Assembly: GCA_947306495.1 (NCBI GenBank)
Contig: CAMZGT010000002.1
Span: 1 to 64,000 of the forward strand
DNA length: 64,000 nucleotides
Reading direction: 5' to 3'
Origin: an uncultured Acinetobacter sp.
GTDB lineage: Bacteria; Cyanobacteriota; Vampirovibrionia; Gastranaerophilales; Gastranaerophilaceae
The notes below the pieces were generated by a model. That model was not told the origin of the DNA. It saw only the letters and a program-made list of their open reading frames with translations, and searched no databases. The translations under genes were made by a program, and so were the position numbers. Numbering within the stretch: position 1 is the stretch's first letter; every line of letters starts with the position of its first letter. Below, piece by piece: positions 23,738 through 33,025 of the stretch.

Positions 23738-25501
23738 ATGGTTGATATAGACAGAATTACAGAATTAGTTGGGAATAAAAATTTTGAAGAAGCACAGACT
23801 TTGTTAGCAGAAGCATTAAAGGAAGATGCGAACAATATTGAACTGATAAAATTGGCCGGACTTACTGAGGTTAACCTACAAAATTGGGAGTCTGCCAAGA
23901 CTCATTTTGAAACTGTTGTCAAGTTTATTCCGGAAGATGCCACATCTTGGTTTTATCTTGCGAGTTGCTACGATAATCTTGGAGATTTTATTTCTTCAAA
24001 AAATGCATATATTAAAGTTATCGACTTAAGAGCAGATTATGTTGATGCATATAAAAATCTCTGTGTTGTTCTATTGAAGTTAAATCAACCGTCAGAGGCG
24101 ATAAGTTTTGCATTCAGGGCAAATGCAATAGCAGAAGAAGATTATATTTTTGATTTTGTAGCTGGAACTGCATATTTGAAAATTAAAGAATTTGATAAGA
24201 GTATAGAACCTTTTATGCGCGCGTTGGAAAAATCTCCTAATAATGTAGGTATATATAGTAGTTTAGGAACTGCTTATATGGCAGTCGGTAATAAAGATGA
24301 GGCAATAAAGTGTTATAAAAAAGCTCTTGAACTTAAACCGGATGACCCGATGGTATATTATAATTTAGGTTCTGCATATCAGGTTCAAAATTTACATAGA
24401 GAAGCAAGTGAATATTTACGAAAAGCAGTGGAAATGGATGATGAAGACGAATCATTTAAAGTAGCGCTTGCCATGTCTTTAGTTAAATCGGAGAATTTCA
24501 AAGAAGCAGCTGATATTTATAAAAAACTGCTTGTATACCATCCTGAAAAAGAGAATTATAAATACAATTTGGTCACTTGTTATGAAGCGTTAGGTGAACT
24601 AAGAACCGCAATTACAATGCTTGAGAGCATGGTCTATTTGAATCAAAAATTTATTTTACCTGCGCAGAGGCTTGCTTCATTGTATATAAAGGTCAATCAA
24701 CCGGCTAAAGCAAAAGAAATATATGATAATATTTTATTGAAAAATAATCCGAATGCTGAAACGCTTCATCAGTACGCAGTTCTTTCATCAAGCCTTTGTG
24801 ATACAGATACGGCAGAAAGAATTCTGAAAAAAGTCATAAAGATGAATCCTAATATTGCAAGAGCGCACAAAGATTTGGCAGTTATTTATCTTAACAAGCG
24901 TTTATTTGATTATGCAGACGAAGAATTTAAGACTGCGATGAAGCTTTCTCCGAATGATTTTGAAATATTGTTTGAGTATGGCAATTTTTTATATTCTATA
25001 TCTAAGAATAATGAAGCTGAAAGGTATTATTCTGAAGCTCTTGAACTAGAGCCGAACAATATTTTAGCTTTGACGTTTATGGCTTTAAATAAGCTTGTTC
25101 TAAATCAACTTGATGAAGCTAAAGAATACATTATGAAAGCATTGCATATTGATCATCATCATGAATATATATTATTTTGTGCGGGAAGAATAATGCTGGC
25201 AAGAAAAGAATATGAAGATGCTAAAAGGTATTTAATAAAAGCTGTTGAGCAAAATCCTGATATAGAAACTCAGAATGCACTTGCACATTGCTATTATGAG
25301 CTTGGAGATTATCAGCAAGCTTTAAATATTTTCAATAATATCTTAGCAAAATACCCTGAAAACATTTCCGTTCTTATGAATATTGCTAAATGTTATGAAG
25401 GACTTAATGATAATGATAGTGCATTGGAATATTTGGATAAATTGGTAACAATTTTCCCTGAGGATGAAGATGCTCACGACATGATAAGAAAATTATCGTA
25501 A
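23738..25501 (+). CDS. Tetratricopeptide-repeat protein
   Basis: 587 residues made almost wholly of TPR units, about 15, e.g. AIKCYKKALELKPDDPMVYYNLGSAYQ and NEAERYYSEALELEPNN. There is no signal peptide or membrane segment, so it is likely cytoplasmic and a protein-interaction scaffold. Partners are unknown. It follows rpoD and precedes speB. Confidence 0.88.
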   Translation: MVDIDRITELVGNKNFEEAQTLLAEALKEDANNIELIKLAGLTEVNLQNWESAKTHFETVVKFIPEDATSWFYLASCYDNLGDFISSKNAYIKVIDLRADYVDAYKNLCVVLLKLNQPSEAISFAFRANAIAEEDYIFDFVAGTAYLKIKEFDKSIEPFMRALEKSPNNVGIYSSLGTAYMAVGNKDEAIKCYKKALELKPDDPMVYYNLGSAYQVQNLHREASEYLRKAVEMDDEDESFKVALAMSLVKSENFKEAADIYKKLLVYHPEKENYKYNLVTCYEALGELRTAITMLESMVYLNQKFILPAQRLASLYIKVNQPAKAKEIYDNILLKNNPNAETLHQYAVLSSSLCDTDTAERILKKVIKMNPNIARAHKDLAVIYLNKRLFDYADEEFKTAMKLSPNDFEILFEYGNFLYSISKNNEAERYYSEALELEPNNILALTFMALNKLVLNQLDEAKEYIMKALHIDHHHEYILFCAGRIMLARKEYEDAKRYLIKAVEQNPDIETQNALAHCYYELGDYQQALNIFNNILAKYPENISVLMNIAKCYEGLNDNDSALEYLDKLVTIFPEDEDAHDMIRKLS

Positions 25502-25518
25502 TTTATATAGGAGAGAAG

Positions 25519-26355
25519 ATGTTAACAGGGCCATTTTTAGATAGAAATTGGATGGGAGAAAATAAAGATTACAGTACAGCAGATATTGTTATGTTAGGTT
25601 TGCCTTTTGATGGTACGGTTTCTTATCGTCCTGGTTCAAGGTTTGCGCCTGAACAAATTCGTCTTGCAAGCTGGGGATTGGAAGAATATTCACCCTATTT
25701 TGATAAACATCTTGAAGATTGCAACTTTCATGACGTTGGAGATTTAGAATTCCCTCTTGGAAATACAGTTAAATCATTAAACTTAATAGAAGAAAATGTT
25801 AATCAAATTTATAAAGACGGAAAAAAAGTTTTTGGTATAGGTGGAGAACACCTTGTAACTTTGCCTGAAATAAAAGCTGTTTCCAAATTTTATAAAGATC
25901 TTGCTATTGTCCATTTTGATGCACATACAGATTTGCGAGAAGAATATTTAGGAGAAGCTCTCTCTCATTCTGCCGTTATAAGGCATACAGGAAATATTGT
26001 CGGATTCGAAAATCTCAAACAAATTGGAATTCGTTCCGGCATGAAGGATGAATTTGAGTTAATGAAAAAATATAATACACGGGCAGAAAAATATGAAGAT
26101 TTGGATGTCTTAAGAAGTAAGAACATATTTATTACTGTAGATTTGGATGTTTTAGACACATCAATATTGCCCGGTACAGGAACCCCGGAAGTCGGAGGAC
26201 TCAGTTTTAACGAACTTATTGGGTGGTTTAAGTACTTATCTGATTTTAATATTGTAGGAGCAGATGTTGTCGAATTAGCTCCTGATTACGATTCCAGCGG
26301 AGCATCAACTGCAGTTGCAACAAAAGTTATTCGAGAACTTCTTATGTCAATGTAG
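25519..26355 (+). CDS. speB: Agmatinase-type ureohydrolase
   Basis: 278 residues with the manganese motifs of the arginase family: GGEHLVTLPE, HFDAHTDLR, and DLDVLD. Substrate determinants favour agmatinase (putrescine route), but other guanidino substrates cannot be excluded. It has a GGAGAGAAG ribosome site and is the last gene of the run. Confidence 0.88.
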   Translation: MLTGPFLDRNWMGENKDYSTADIVMLGLPFDGTVSYRPGSRFAPEQIRLASWGLEEYSPYFDKHLEDCNFHDVGDLEFPLGNTVKSLNLIEENVNQIYKDGKKVFGIGGEHLVTLPEIKAVSKFYKDLAIVHFDAHTDLREEYLGEALSHSAVIRHTGNIVGFENLKQIGIRSGMKDEFELMKKYNTRAEKYEDLDVLRSKNIFITVDLDVLDTSILPGTGTPEVGGLSFNELIGWFKYLSDFNIVGADVVELAPDYDSSGASTAVATKVIRELLMSM

Positions 26356-26439
26356 AAAAATGTGAATGTATGTAATTTTGTTCTAAATTTCCACCTTTTG
26401 AATGATGCCTGTTTAATAAAATACATTTATAGTATTAGT

Positions 26440-26483
26440 GGGGAGGGGTAGATATGATTCTAGCCTTCAAGAATGGTAAGTAA
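26440..26483 (+). other. Possible 9-codon leader peptide before flgI
   Basis: A very strong ribosome site GGGGAGGGG is followed by ATG ATT CTA GCC .. TAA (26454-26483), encoding nine residues, 54 bp before flgI. No terminator or clear alternative hairpin is evident. It may be a translated leader or chance. Confidence 0.3.
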
Positions 26484-26537
26484 AAACTAACTATAAGTTA
26501 CAGATGCTTATGTGTCCGTGACTACAAGGGGAGAAAT

Positions 26538-27626
26538 ATGAAAAGGCTGATAGTATTGACCATGTTGCTATTATTCGGGTTTATGCCAGTGGAAGCGGCA
26601 GCAGTAAGAATTATGGATATTGCTCATATTCAGGGCGTCAGAGAAAACCAATTGGTAGGATATGGTGTAGTGGTTGGTTTGCCTGGAACCGGTGATAACT
26701 CCAGATCAACCCAGATTACTAACAAAATGATGTTAAGAAACCTTGGTACGGTAATTGAACAGGAAAACTACATCCAAAAAGGTGCTTCAGCGGCTGTTAT
26801 CGTAACTGCAACGGTCCCTGCTTTTGCCAAGAACGGAGATAAAATTGATGTAACAGTTTCTGCAATGGCAGATTGTAAAAGCTTGGAAGGCGGTGTGCTT
26901 GTACAAACTATCTTAAAAGCACCAAATGGGGAAGCTGTTGCTGTTGCTCAGGGTCCTATAAGTGTTGGTGGTATCAATAAAATTGCCGGAGCGTCTTCTG
27001 CCCGTACAGCAATTACGACAACAGGAAGAATTCCAGGGGGCGGAATTGTAGAAAGAGATATTTATACAGAAATAGGCGATGAATCGTCAATAACTCTTTC
27101 TTTGGATCATTCTGACTATACCTTAGTATCAAGGATAGCAAAATCTATTTCTCAGATAGCACCGGCAAGAGCGATAGACGGTAATTCGGTGAGAGTTCAA
27201 ATCCCTGCAAAATTTCAAAATGACAGAGTAACATTTTTGTCAATATTAGAAAACTTAGAAGTTATGCCTACTGCAGAAAAAGCAAAGGTAATTGTTAACG
27301 AGAGAACCGGAACAGTAGTTATAGGAGCTGACGTCAAACTTCTTCCTGCTGCTGTAGCACATGGAAATATTACAGTTACTGTTTCAGCTCATAATGAAGT
27401 TTCTCAGCCGAACGGATTTTCTAACGGAGCAACTGTAGGTTTTGAAAATGCTGATATAGAAATTAACAAAACACCGGGCAGTTTAATAAACATGCCGGCA
27501 AACAGCAATCTAAATGATTTAGTAAGAGCGTTGAATTCTATCGGTGTAGCTCCTATAGATTTAATATCAATATTACAGGCGCTTAAAAAATCAGGTAGTT
27601 TGCAAGCGGAGTTAGTGATTATTTAA
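26538..27626 (+). CDS. flgI: Flagellar P-ring protein FlgI
   Basis: 362 residues. A Sec signal peptide (MKRLIVLTMLLLFGFMPVEA) precedes the FlgI body: VRIMDIAHIQGVRENQLVGYG, VVVGLPGTGDN, and the C-terminal LNDLVRALNSIGVAPIDLISILQALK. It forms the periplasmic P ring around the rod, implying a diderm envelope. First gene of a seven-gene flagellar run, with AAGGGGAG as ribosome site. Confidence 0.97.
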   Translation: MKRLIVLTMLLLFGFMPVEAAAVRIMDIAHIQGVRENQLVGYGVVVGLPGTGDNSRSTQITNKMMLRNLGTVIEQENYIQKGASAAVIVTATVPAFAKNGDKIDVTVSAMADCKSLEGGVLVQTILKAPNGEAVAVAQGPISVGGINKIAGASSARTAITTTGRIPGGGIVERDIYTEIGDESSITLSLDHSDYTLVSRIAKSISQIAPARAIDGNSVRVQIPAKFQNDRVTFLSILENLEVMPTAEKAKVIVNERTGTVVIGADVKLLPAAVAHGNITVTVSAHNEVSQPNGFSNGATVGFENADIEINKTPGSLINMPANSNLNDLVRALNSIGVAPIDLISILQALKKSGSLQAELVII

Positions 27627-27641
27627 TTTGATGAGGGAAAT

Positions 27642-28013
27642 ATGGAAATCGGAAAAACATCAGACATAACAACACCTACATTAGATTTGATTAAGCATGG
27701 TCTAAACCATGCACAAACAGTTAATTCTGATCAGGTTCTTTACAATAGAATAAAAGAATCAGGAGATTCTAAAGAACAGTTGAAAAAAGCAGCAACAGAA
27801 TTTGAATCTATTTTTATTACAAAAATGTTATCTGAGATGGATAAAACTACTATGAAGGATGAAAATGGTTTATTTGGGAAGGAGTCCCAATACGAAGATA
27901 CATTCAAGTCAATTGTATTCCAACAAATGGGCAGAGATTTGGCAAATAATCCAAGAACAAGCTTCGGATTTGCTGATTCTATATACAGGCAGATGGAAAA
28001 ATATGTACGTTAA
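27642..28013 (+). CDS. flgJ: FlgJ rod-binding protein (N-terminal domain only)
   Basis: 123 residues matching only the rod-binding part of FlgJ: AATEFESIFITKMLSEMDKT, and FQQMGRDLAN. The muramidase domain of enterobacterial FlgJ is absent. It should cap the growing rod. Peptidoglycan cutting may be done by the transglycosylase at 52976. Confidence 0.88.
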   Translation: MEIGKTSDITTPTLDLIKHGLNHAQTVNSDQVLYNRIKESGDSKEQLKKAATEFESIFITKMLSEMDKTTMKDENGLFGKESQYEDTFKSIVFQQMGRDLANNPRTSFGFADSIYRQMEKYVR

Positions 28014-28025
28014 AAGGAATAAATA

Positions 28026-28310
28026 ATGAGAGTTGAACAAAACAATTCGGGTGTAAATCAAGTACAACAATTTAGTGCAATTAATGTTTTTAAAAACAAC
28101 AAAAATATTACTAAACCGACTCAAGAAGAGGAAACGGTTGAAGCACATAGTGGTGTTAAAACCGGTTCAACACCAGGTCTGTTAGAGAGAATTGATGTAA
28201 ATGAAGTTAAAGAATGTGCAAAATATGCAGGAGAGTTTAATATAACAGATGAAGATATAAAATATGGTCTTTTGTATGGCAGAAGTGTTATAGCGGAATG
28301 GCTTTGCTGA
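28026..28310 (+). CDS. Flagellar-operon protein of unknown function (FlgM position)
   Basis: 94 residues: disordered, Asn/Gln/Thr-rich first half, helical second half (ERIDVNEVKECAKYAG, then YGLLYGRSVIAEWLC). Small size, disordered start and helical end recall FlgM, the anti-sigma-28 factor, but I see no firm motif match. A sigma-28 promoter elsewhere in the window makes an anti-sigma factor plausible. Alternative: a rod or ring assembly protein. Confidence 0.45.
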   Translation: MRVEQNNSGVNQVQQFSAINVFKNNKNITKPTQEEETVEAHSGVKTGSTPGLLERIDVNEVKECAKYAGEFNITDEDIKYGLLYGRSVIAEWLC

Positions 28311-28365
28311 AGAAATCAATAAGTCCTAACAATAACAGAAACTTTAGGAATAAGAGGTAACAGAT

Positions 28366-29034
28366 ATGAGAATACAAAACAAATTAACGAATATTATAAA
28401 GGATAAGTTTATAACTCACTTATTGCCTTATTACCTTATTGCCATGTTGGTTTTCATGATACCGACTGTATCCGTTAAGGCAGAATCTCTGTTCACACTT
28501 GGAGCAGCACAAAATTATCAAGGCGTTCCGCGTTCTTTGTTTGGAGGTGTTCAGGCACACCAAATAGGAGATTTGATATCCATAAGAATGACAGAAAGTG
28601 TTCAATTAAGTGATAATTTAACATATTCATCAGGTAAATCTTCCGAAACGACAGATTCTTTTACATCTTTTTTGAAAGATTGGTTTCACTTGTCTAAGTT
28701 AAAGAGTGCTGGCGGATATGGAGGAAGTAATACTGTTTCAAATTCTGCTAACGGTCAAAGAGCTTTAACAATAGGCGATAGGATTGCTTGTCAGGTAGTG
28801 CAGCAATTGCCAAACGGAAATCTTGGTATTCAAGGCAAAAAAACACTTGTTAACGGAAATGAAAGAGTTGATTTTATTGTGACAGGTATTGTAGACCCAA
28901 GATGGCTTAACGTAGAAGGAGAAATTTTCTCATACAATGTGTCTAACTTGCAATTCGCTCTTTCAGGCAGAGGCTCTGTATCGAGAAGTCAAAATGAAGG
29001 TATATTTAACAGATTTATCAGGTACTTATTCTAG
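28366..29034 (+). CDS. flgH: Flagellar L-ring protein FlgH
   Basis: 222 residues. FlgH features are the SLF..GAQNYQ-like start, HQIGDLISIRMTE, GDRIACQVVQQLPNGNLGIQGKK and VDPRWLNVEGEI. The N-terminal segment (~18-40) is a signal peptide ending VKA, without the lipobox cysteine that makes enterobacterial FlgH a lipoprotein. It forms the outer-membrane ring. Confidence 0.94.
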   Translation: MRIQNKLTNIIKDKFITHLLPYYLIAMLVFMIPTVSVKAESLFTLGAAQNYQGVPRSLFGGVQAHQIGDLISIRMTESVQLSDNLTYSSGKSSETTDSFTSFLKDWFHLSKLKSAGGYGGSNTVSNSANGQRALTIGDRIACQVVQQLPNGNLGIQGKKTLVNGNERVDFIVTGIVDPRWLNVEGEIFSYNVSNLQFALSGRGSVSRSQNEGIFNRFIRYLF

Positions 29035-29079
29035 TAAATTATGTTGATTAATTTAAAATTATAGTTAAAGGAAATAAAT

Positions 29080-29577
29080 ATGGAAAACGAAAATTTTCAA
29101 AAATTAATACAAATACTTGATAAAGAAATTCGAGCATATACAAATTTGATGGAATTATTTTCGGAAAAAAGAGAAATTCTCAAAAAAGCAAAGCCGGATG
29201 ACTTGGGTGTTTTAGATAACAAAATTATTGCACTGAATAATGTTATTACAAAACTCAATAAATCCCGTCAGGAATTGGCAGTAGAAATGCTTGGTAAAGA
29301 TGCAAATATGTCTGAATTTATTGAATTCGCAGAACAAAATGCATTAGATTTTGTTGAACCTCTGAAGGATAGAAAAGTTAAGATTTGTAACATTATTCCT
29401 CAAATTATGTTATTAAATCAACAAAATGTGGAATTATTAAAACATGGCATAATAATATCTAACAAGATGTTGGAAACAATTATTGATGCTTTCGCTCCGC
29501 AAGGAAGCTATTACAACGGAGCAGGAAAAACAGATACACATGACATGGACATGTGGACAGTAAACGAAGAAGTCTAA
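29080..29577 (+). CDS. flgN: FlgN-type flagellar export chaperone
   Basis: 165 residues, almost all helical (KLIQILDKEIRAYTNLMELFSEKREIL), the pattern of FlgN, which keeps hook-filament proteins FlgK and FlgL soluble before export. It is directly upstream of flgK and flgL. Call by fold style and position. Confidence 0.78.
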   Translation: MENENFQKLIQILDKEIRAYTNLMELFSEKREILKKAKPDDLGVLDNKIIALNNVITKLNKSRQELAVEMLGKDANMSEFIEFAEQNALDFVEPLKDRKVKICNIIPQIMLLNQQNVELLKHGIIISNKMLETIIDAFAPQGSYYNGAGKTDTHDMDMWTVNEEV

Positions 29578-29591
29578 ATGAGGTAGTGAAA

Positions 29592-31172
29592 ATGAATTTA
29601 TTGTCATCATTAAATATCAGTGCAGGAGCATTATCAGTAAATGAAAAAGCTATTAGCGTTGTTTCACATAACGTATCAAATATGAATACAGAAGGGTATC
29701 ACAAACAACGAGTTAATCTTGCTGCAAGAAATATTGCAGGACAAATTGGTGACAATCCGGATAATCAGGTTCGTGCTAACGGTGGTGTAAAAATTCAAAA
29801 CGTTATGAGATATAACGATGATTACCTTAACAATTACTACAGAGAACAATTGTCACTTAAGAACATGTATGAGCAGCAATTAGGTGATTTAGATGAACTT
29901 GCTAACATATTTGATGATATGGAAGGTGAAGGAATTGACGGTGCTTTAGGGAAATTTTATGAAGCTCTTAATAATCTTAATCAATATCCTGCAAGTTCTA
30001 CCGCTCGTACTAATTTTATCGAAACAGCAAAGACGTTGTGTTCTGTTTTGAATTCCAAAAGTGCACAATTAAATAAGCTAACAGGAGAATCTCTTGGAGA
30101 CGGTTCAACGATGGAATCTCTGCAAAATTCAAGAATATATTCTCAATATAAGGGATTGAATAGTGCTCTTGATGATTTAGCTGCAGTTAACAAAGCCTTG
30201 CAAACAACTCAGACCGGTACATTAACTGCGAATAACCTTCTTGACAGAAGAGATTTAATATTGCATGACATAGCTCAATATACCGATATAAATATTGATG
30301 AAAAACAGAACGGTTCAGTAGATTTATATATTGGTGATATTCCGATGGTTAAAGGTTCATCCGTTTTGGGTCACTTAGAATTAACTCCGGGAGAAATATA
30401 TAAGCAAACCCACAGCGATTGGGATGATGAAACTGTTGTCATAAGTATTGTTAATAAAACAGATACAGGAATTCAGGAAATTGTTTCTAAGGCAAATTCA
30501 AGTTTTACCGGCGGTTCAATAGGCGGACTTTTGGCATCAGGTATGGATAAAGATGATGGTGAAACTACTGCAGCATCCGTACAAAACAGCCTCAACAAGC
30601 TTGCAGAAGAAGTTGCTAATATATTTAATGATTTGAACGTCAATTCAAAAGCTTTCTGTATTGATCCTACAAATACTAATCATCTTAAGGCAACAAATGC
30701 TAACAATAAAATATTTGTCGGAGGTAAAGACGGAACAGAAACTGTTACTGCAGCAAATATTCGACTTGCAGACGGACTATTAACCGATAGTGGTATTTGG
30801 AATATTTCTTGTGCATATTTTGATAACATGGAAGATTTTGATATCAATGCCGTAGGGAACTCAAATAACGTTCAAAAAATGCTTGAAACTCGCAGTCAAG
30901 GACAACAAGCGTTGGATGGTATGTCAATAGAAGATTATTATTCCGCTCTTCTTGGAAGAATTGCTTCGGCTGGTGACAGCTCAAAAACTTTATATGAAAC
31001 TCAGTGTGATGTTGTAGATTCATTGGAAAATCAACTTGATTCAGCGTATGGAGTTGATTTGAATGAAGAATTGGTAGACTTGGTGAAATATCAAACAGCG
31101 TACGCAGCCGCAGCGCAAGTATTTAATGTTGTTAATAACTGTCTTGATACTTTAATGAGTTTAGGAAGGTAG
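29592..31172 (+). CDS. flgK: Flagellar hook-associated protein 1 FlgK
   Basis: 526 residues from ATG 29592 with GAGG upstream; the track start lies inside flgN. The rod-hook N-terminus (LLSSLNISAGALSVNEKAISVVSHNVSNMNTEGY), middle coiled part, and C-terminus (ELVDLVKYQTAYAAAAQVF) are typical. It joins hook and filament. Confidence 0.95.
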   Translation: MNLLSSLNISAGALSVNEKAISVVSHNVSNMNTEGYHKQRVNLAARNIAGQIGDNPDNQVRANGGVKIQNVMRYNDDYLNNYYREQLSLKNMYEQQLGDLDELANIFDDMEGEGIDGALGKFYEALNNLNQYPASSTARTNFIETAKTLCSVLNSKSAQLNKLTGESLGDGSTMESLQNSRIYSQYKGLNSALDDLAAVNKALQTTQTGTLTANNLLDRRDLILHDIAQYTDINIDEKQNGSVDLYIGDIPMVKGSSVLGHLELTPGEIYKQTHSDWDDETVVISIVNKTDTGIQEIVSKANSSFTGGSIGGLLASGMDKDDGETTAASVQNSLNKLAEEVANIFNDLNVNSKAFCIDPTNTNHLKATNANNKIFVGGKDGTETVTAANIRLADGLLTDSGIWNISCAYFDNMEDFDINAVGNSNNVQKMLETRSQGQQALDGMSIEDYYSALLGRIASAGDSSKTLYETQCDVVDSLENQLDSAYGVDLNEELVDLVKYQTAYAAAAQVFNVVNNCLDTLMSLGR

Positions 31173-31178
31173 GCAACT

Positions 31179-32462
31179 ATGTATAGTAACAGAATTTCAA
31201 CAGGAGCAAGATATAACTTAATAGCATCTGATATTAAACAAGCAGAGGCAAACTACAATAGGATTACAGCACAACTTGCATCAGGTAAAAAAGTTACGAG
31301 TATTACTGATGATCCTATTGCAGCAGTTAATATAATTAATACAAATCGTCAACTTGGTCAAATGGAAACTTTCAATAAAAACGTTTCAATGGGGATGAAA
31401 GAAATTGAAGAAATGGATGATTTGCTTGATTTGGCCGGCGGTTACCTTTCTACTGCCTGGGATAAAGCTGTTCAAGCTAATAACCAAATTTACGACGAAA
31501 CATCTTTAAAAGCATTAAAAACAGAAATTGATGAAATTACTAAAACAATGGTTGACCTGGCGAATACAGAATTTAATGATAGTTTTGTCTTTGGCGGAGC
31601 GAATTCAAAATTAGTACCTTTTACAATCGAAGAAAACGGTGATATAGTATACCACGGTACACCATCTTCAAATCCTGAATATGCAAAAAAAACAGAAGTG
31701 GCTGACGGAGTATTTGAAACCATAAATACAACCGGTGATAAAGTATTTGGTTGTTACAGAGCTGCAGTTGAGGAGGGAAATGGTGTGTACACAGCTCCTG
31801 ACGGCAGAAGAGTAATTGAAGACAATGGTATATACAAGTATGAAAACGGTAATTTATATAATACGGGTCGTGATTTGAATAATACTCTAACTCCGGTTAA
31901 AGATAAAGATGATAACATTACTCACTATTTATCGCCAGATGGTAAAAAAGTTATTAAAACCGATGAAACAGATACCGATGGAAATCCTTTGTATAAATAT
32001 GCAGACGGTGGTTACTACGGCGACGGAAAAGATAATTATGGCTTAGGTGGGGCAGAAACAGGGAAAAGTTCGGGTGCCGCAGAAGTTTGTACAGGTGTAA
32101 TGGGTGCATTAAAAAAACTCAGCAATTCCATACAAAAGGTTATTGACGGTCAGATGGCAAAGGATGACGTAAAAATTGCTGAAGGTTATGATGAGATGAA
32201 CTCAACTTTAGACATGTTTAAAAATTCTTTAACCCAAATGAATACTGAGCAAACTAAATTTGGCGGAGTTTATAATCGTTTGCAAATGACAGAATCAACA
32301 ATAGAGTCAAATAACAAAAACTTGAGCTCATATTTATCAGATTTACAAGAAGTAGATATAGCAAAAGCTGCTTCAGATTGGTACAATGCACAATATGCAT
32401 ATCAAGCAAGCTTGAAGGTAGCTTCTTCATCAATGGGTATGAGTTTGCTCAATTATCTATAA
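31179..32462 (+). CDS. flgL: Flagellar hook-associated protein 3 FlgL
   Basis: 427 residues. N-terminal helix pair (NRITAQLASGKKVTSITDDPIAA) and C-terminal helix (AASDWYNAQYAYQASLKVASS) match FlgL. The middle (~190-300) has an insertion with two related units (DGRRVIEDNGIYKYENG, and DGKKVIKTD..GNPLYKYADGG). This makes it longer than the usual ~310 aa and probably adds a surface-exposed domain. Confidence 0.92.
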   Translation: MYSNRISTGARYNLIASDIKQAEANYNRITAQLASGKKVTSITDDPIAAVNIINTNRQLGQMETFNKNVSMGMKEIEEMDDLLDLAGGYLSTAWDKAVQANNQIYDETSLKALKTEIDEITKTMVDLANTEFNDSFVFGGANSKLVPFTIEENGDIVYHGTPSSNPEYAKKTEVADGVFETINTTGDKVFGCYRAAVEEGNGVYTAPDGRRVIEDNGIYKYENGNLYNTGRDLNNTLTPVKDKDDNITHYLSPDGKKVIKTDETDTDGNPLYKYADGGYYGDGKDNYGLGGAETGKSSGAAEVCTGVMGALKKLSNSIQKVIDGQMAKDDVKIAEGYDEMNSTLDMFKNSLTQMNTEQTKFGGVYNRLQMTESTIESNNKNLSSYLSDLQEVDIAKAASDWYNAQYAYQASLKVASSSMGMSLLNYL

Positions 32463-32498
32463 AAAGTAGTCTACAAAAATTAATATACTTACCATTTC

Positions 32499-32521
32499 AA
32501 GGACATTTTATGTCCTTTTTT
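32499..32521 (+). terminator. Terminator after flgL, between convergent genes
   Basis: AAGGACA pairs with TGTCCTT around TTTTA, then T-rich. It ends the flagellar run and separates it from the convergent metalloregulator. Confidence 0.85.
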
Positions 32522-32522
32522 A

Positions 32523-32945
32523 TTATCTTCTGTTATTAAGGTATTCGCGTATGATGTTGGGGTTTTCTATGCAATAATTACTAAATTTTTGCATTTCATC
32601 AAGAATATTTTTTGAGATAATATGCTCTATTTTACAAGCATTTTCACTTGCTTCATCGGGACTTATATTCAGAACTGTTTGAAAAAAAGTTTTTAAAATT
32701 TTGTGTGTATCATATACTTTTTTGCCTTCGAGCGTTCCTTTAGGAGTTAACGTAACTGTTCCATAACTTTCATAATTTATAAGTCCCTTTGATACAAGCT
32801 TAGACAAGGCTTCAGAAACCGATGCTCGGGAGATATTGAGCATTTTAGCAAGTTCCGCACCTTTTACAGCTTTATTTTCAATTTTGGCAATATAAATTGC
32901 TTCTAAGTAATCTTCAAGCCCTGCCGTTATATTTGTATTTCCCAT
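32523..32945 (-). CDS. DtxR/MntR-family metal-dependent repressor
   Basis: 140 residues with the DtxR winged helix: EDYLEAIYIAK, GAELAKMLNISRASVSEALSKLVSKGLI, LTPKG, then a helical dimerisation part with CKIEHIIS. It lacks the C-terminal SH3-like domain, like MntR. Metal (Fe or Mn) undetermined. A palindrome directly upstream suggests autoregulation. No transporter gene adjoins it in this window. Confidence 0.88.
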   Translation of the reverse strand: MGNTNITAGLEDYLEAIYIAKIENKAVKGAELAKMLNISRASVSEALSKLVSKGLINYESYGTVTLTPKGTLEGKKVYDTHKILKTFFQTVLNISPDEASENACKIEHIISKNILDEMQKFSNYCIENPNIIREYLNNRR

Positions 32946-32969
32946 ATTTTTGATTTTCTATATTTAAAA

Positions 32970-32989
32970 TTGTAAGGCATGCCTAACAA
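32970..32989. promoter_or_regulatory. Probable DtxR-type operator
   Basis: TTGTAAGGCATGCCTAACAA is a 20-bp near-perfect palindrome 25 bp before the regulator ATG, with the AGGC..GCCT core seen in DtxR/IdeR boxes. Confidence 0.65.
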
Positions 32990-33025
32990 TTTGTCAAGAA
33001 AAATATTTTTATTGTTAACGAATGT

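Noticed and set aside
26355-26538. Sigma-28 promoter before flgI (TAAATTT and GCC in the gap)
   Set aside because: The spacing is about four bases too long and the -10 does not read GCCGATAA.
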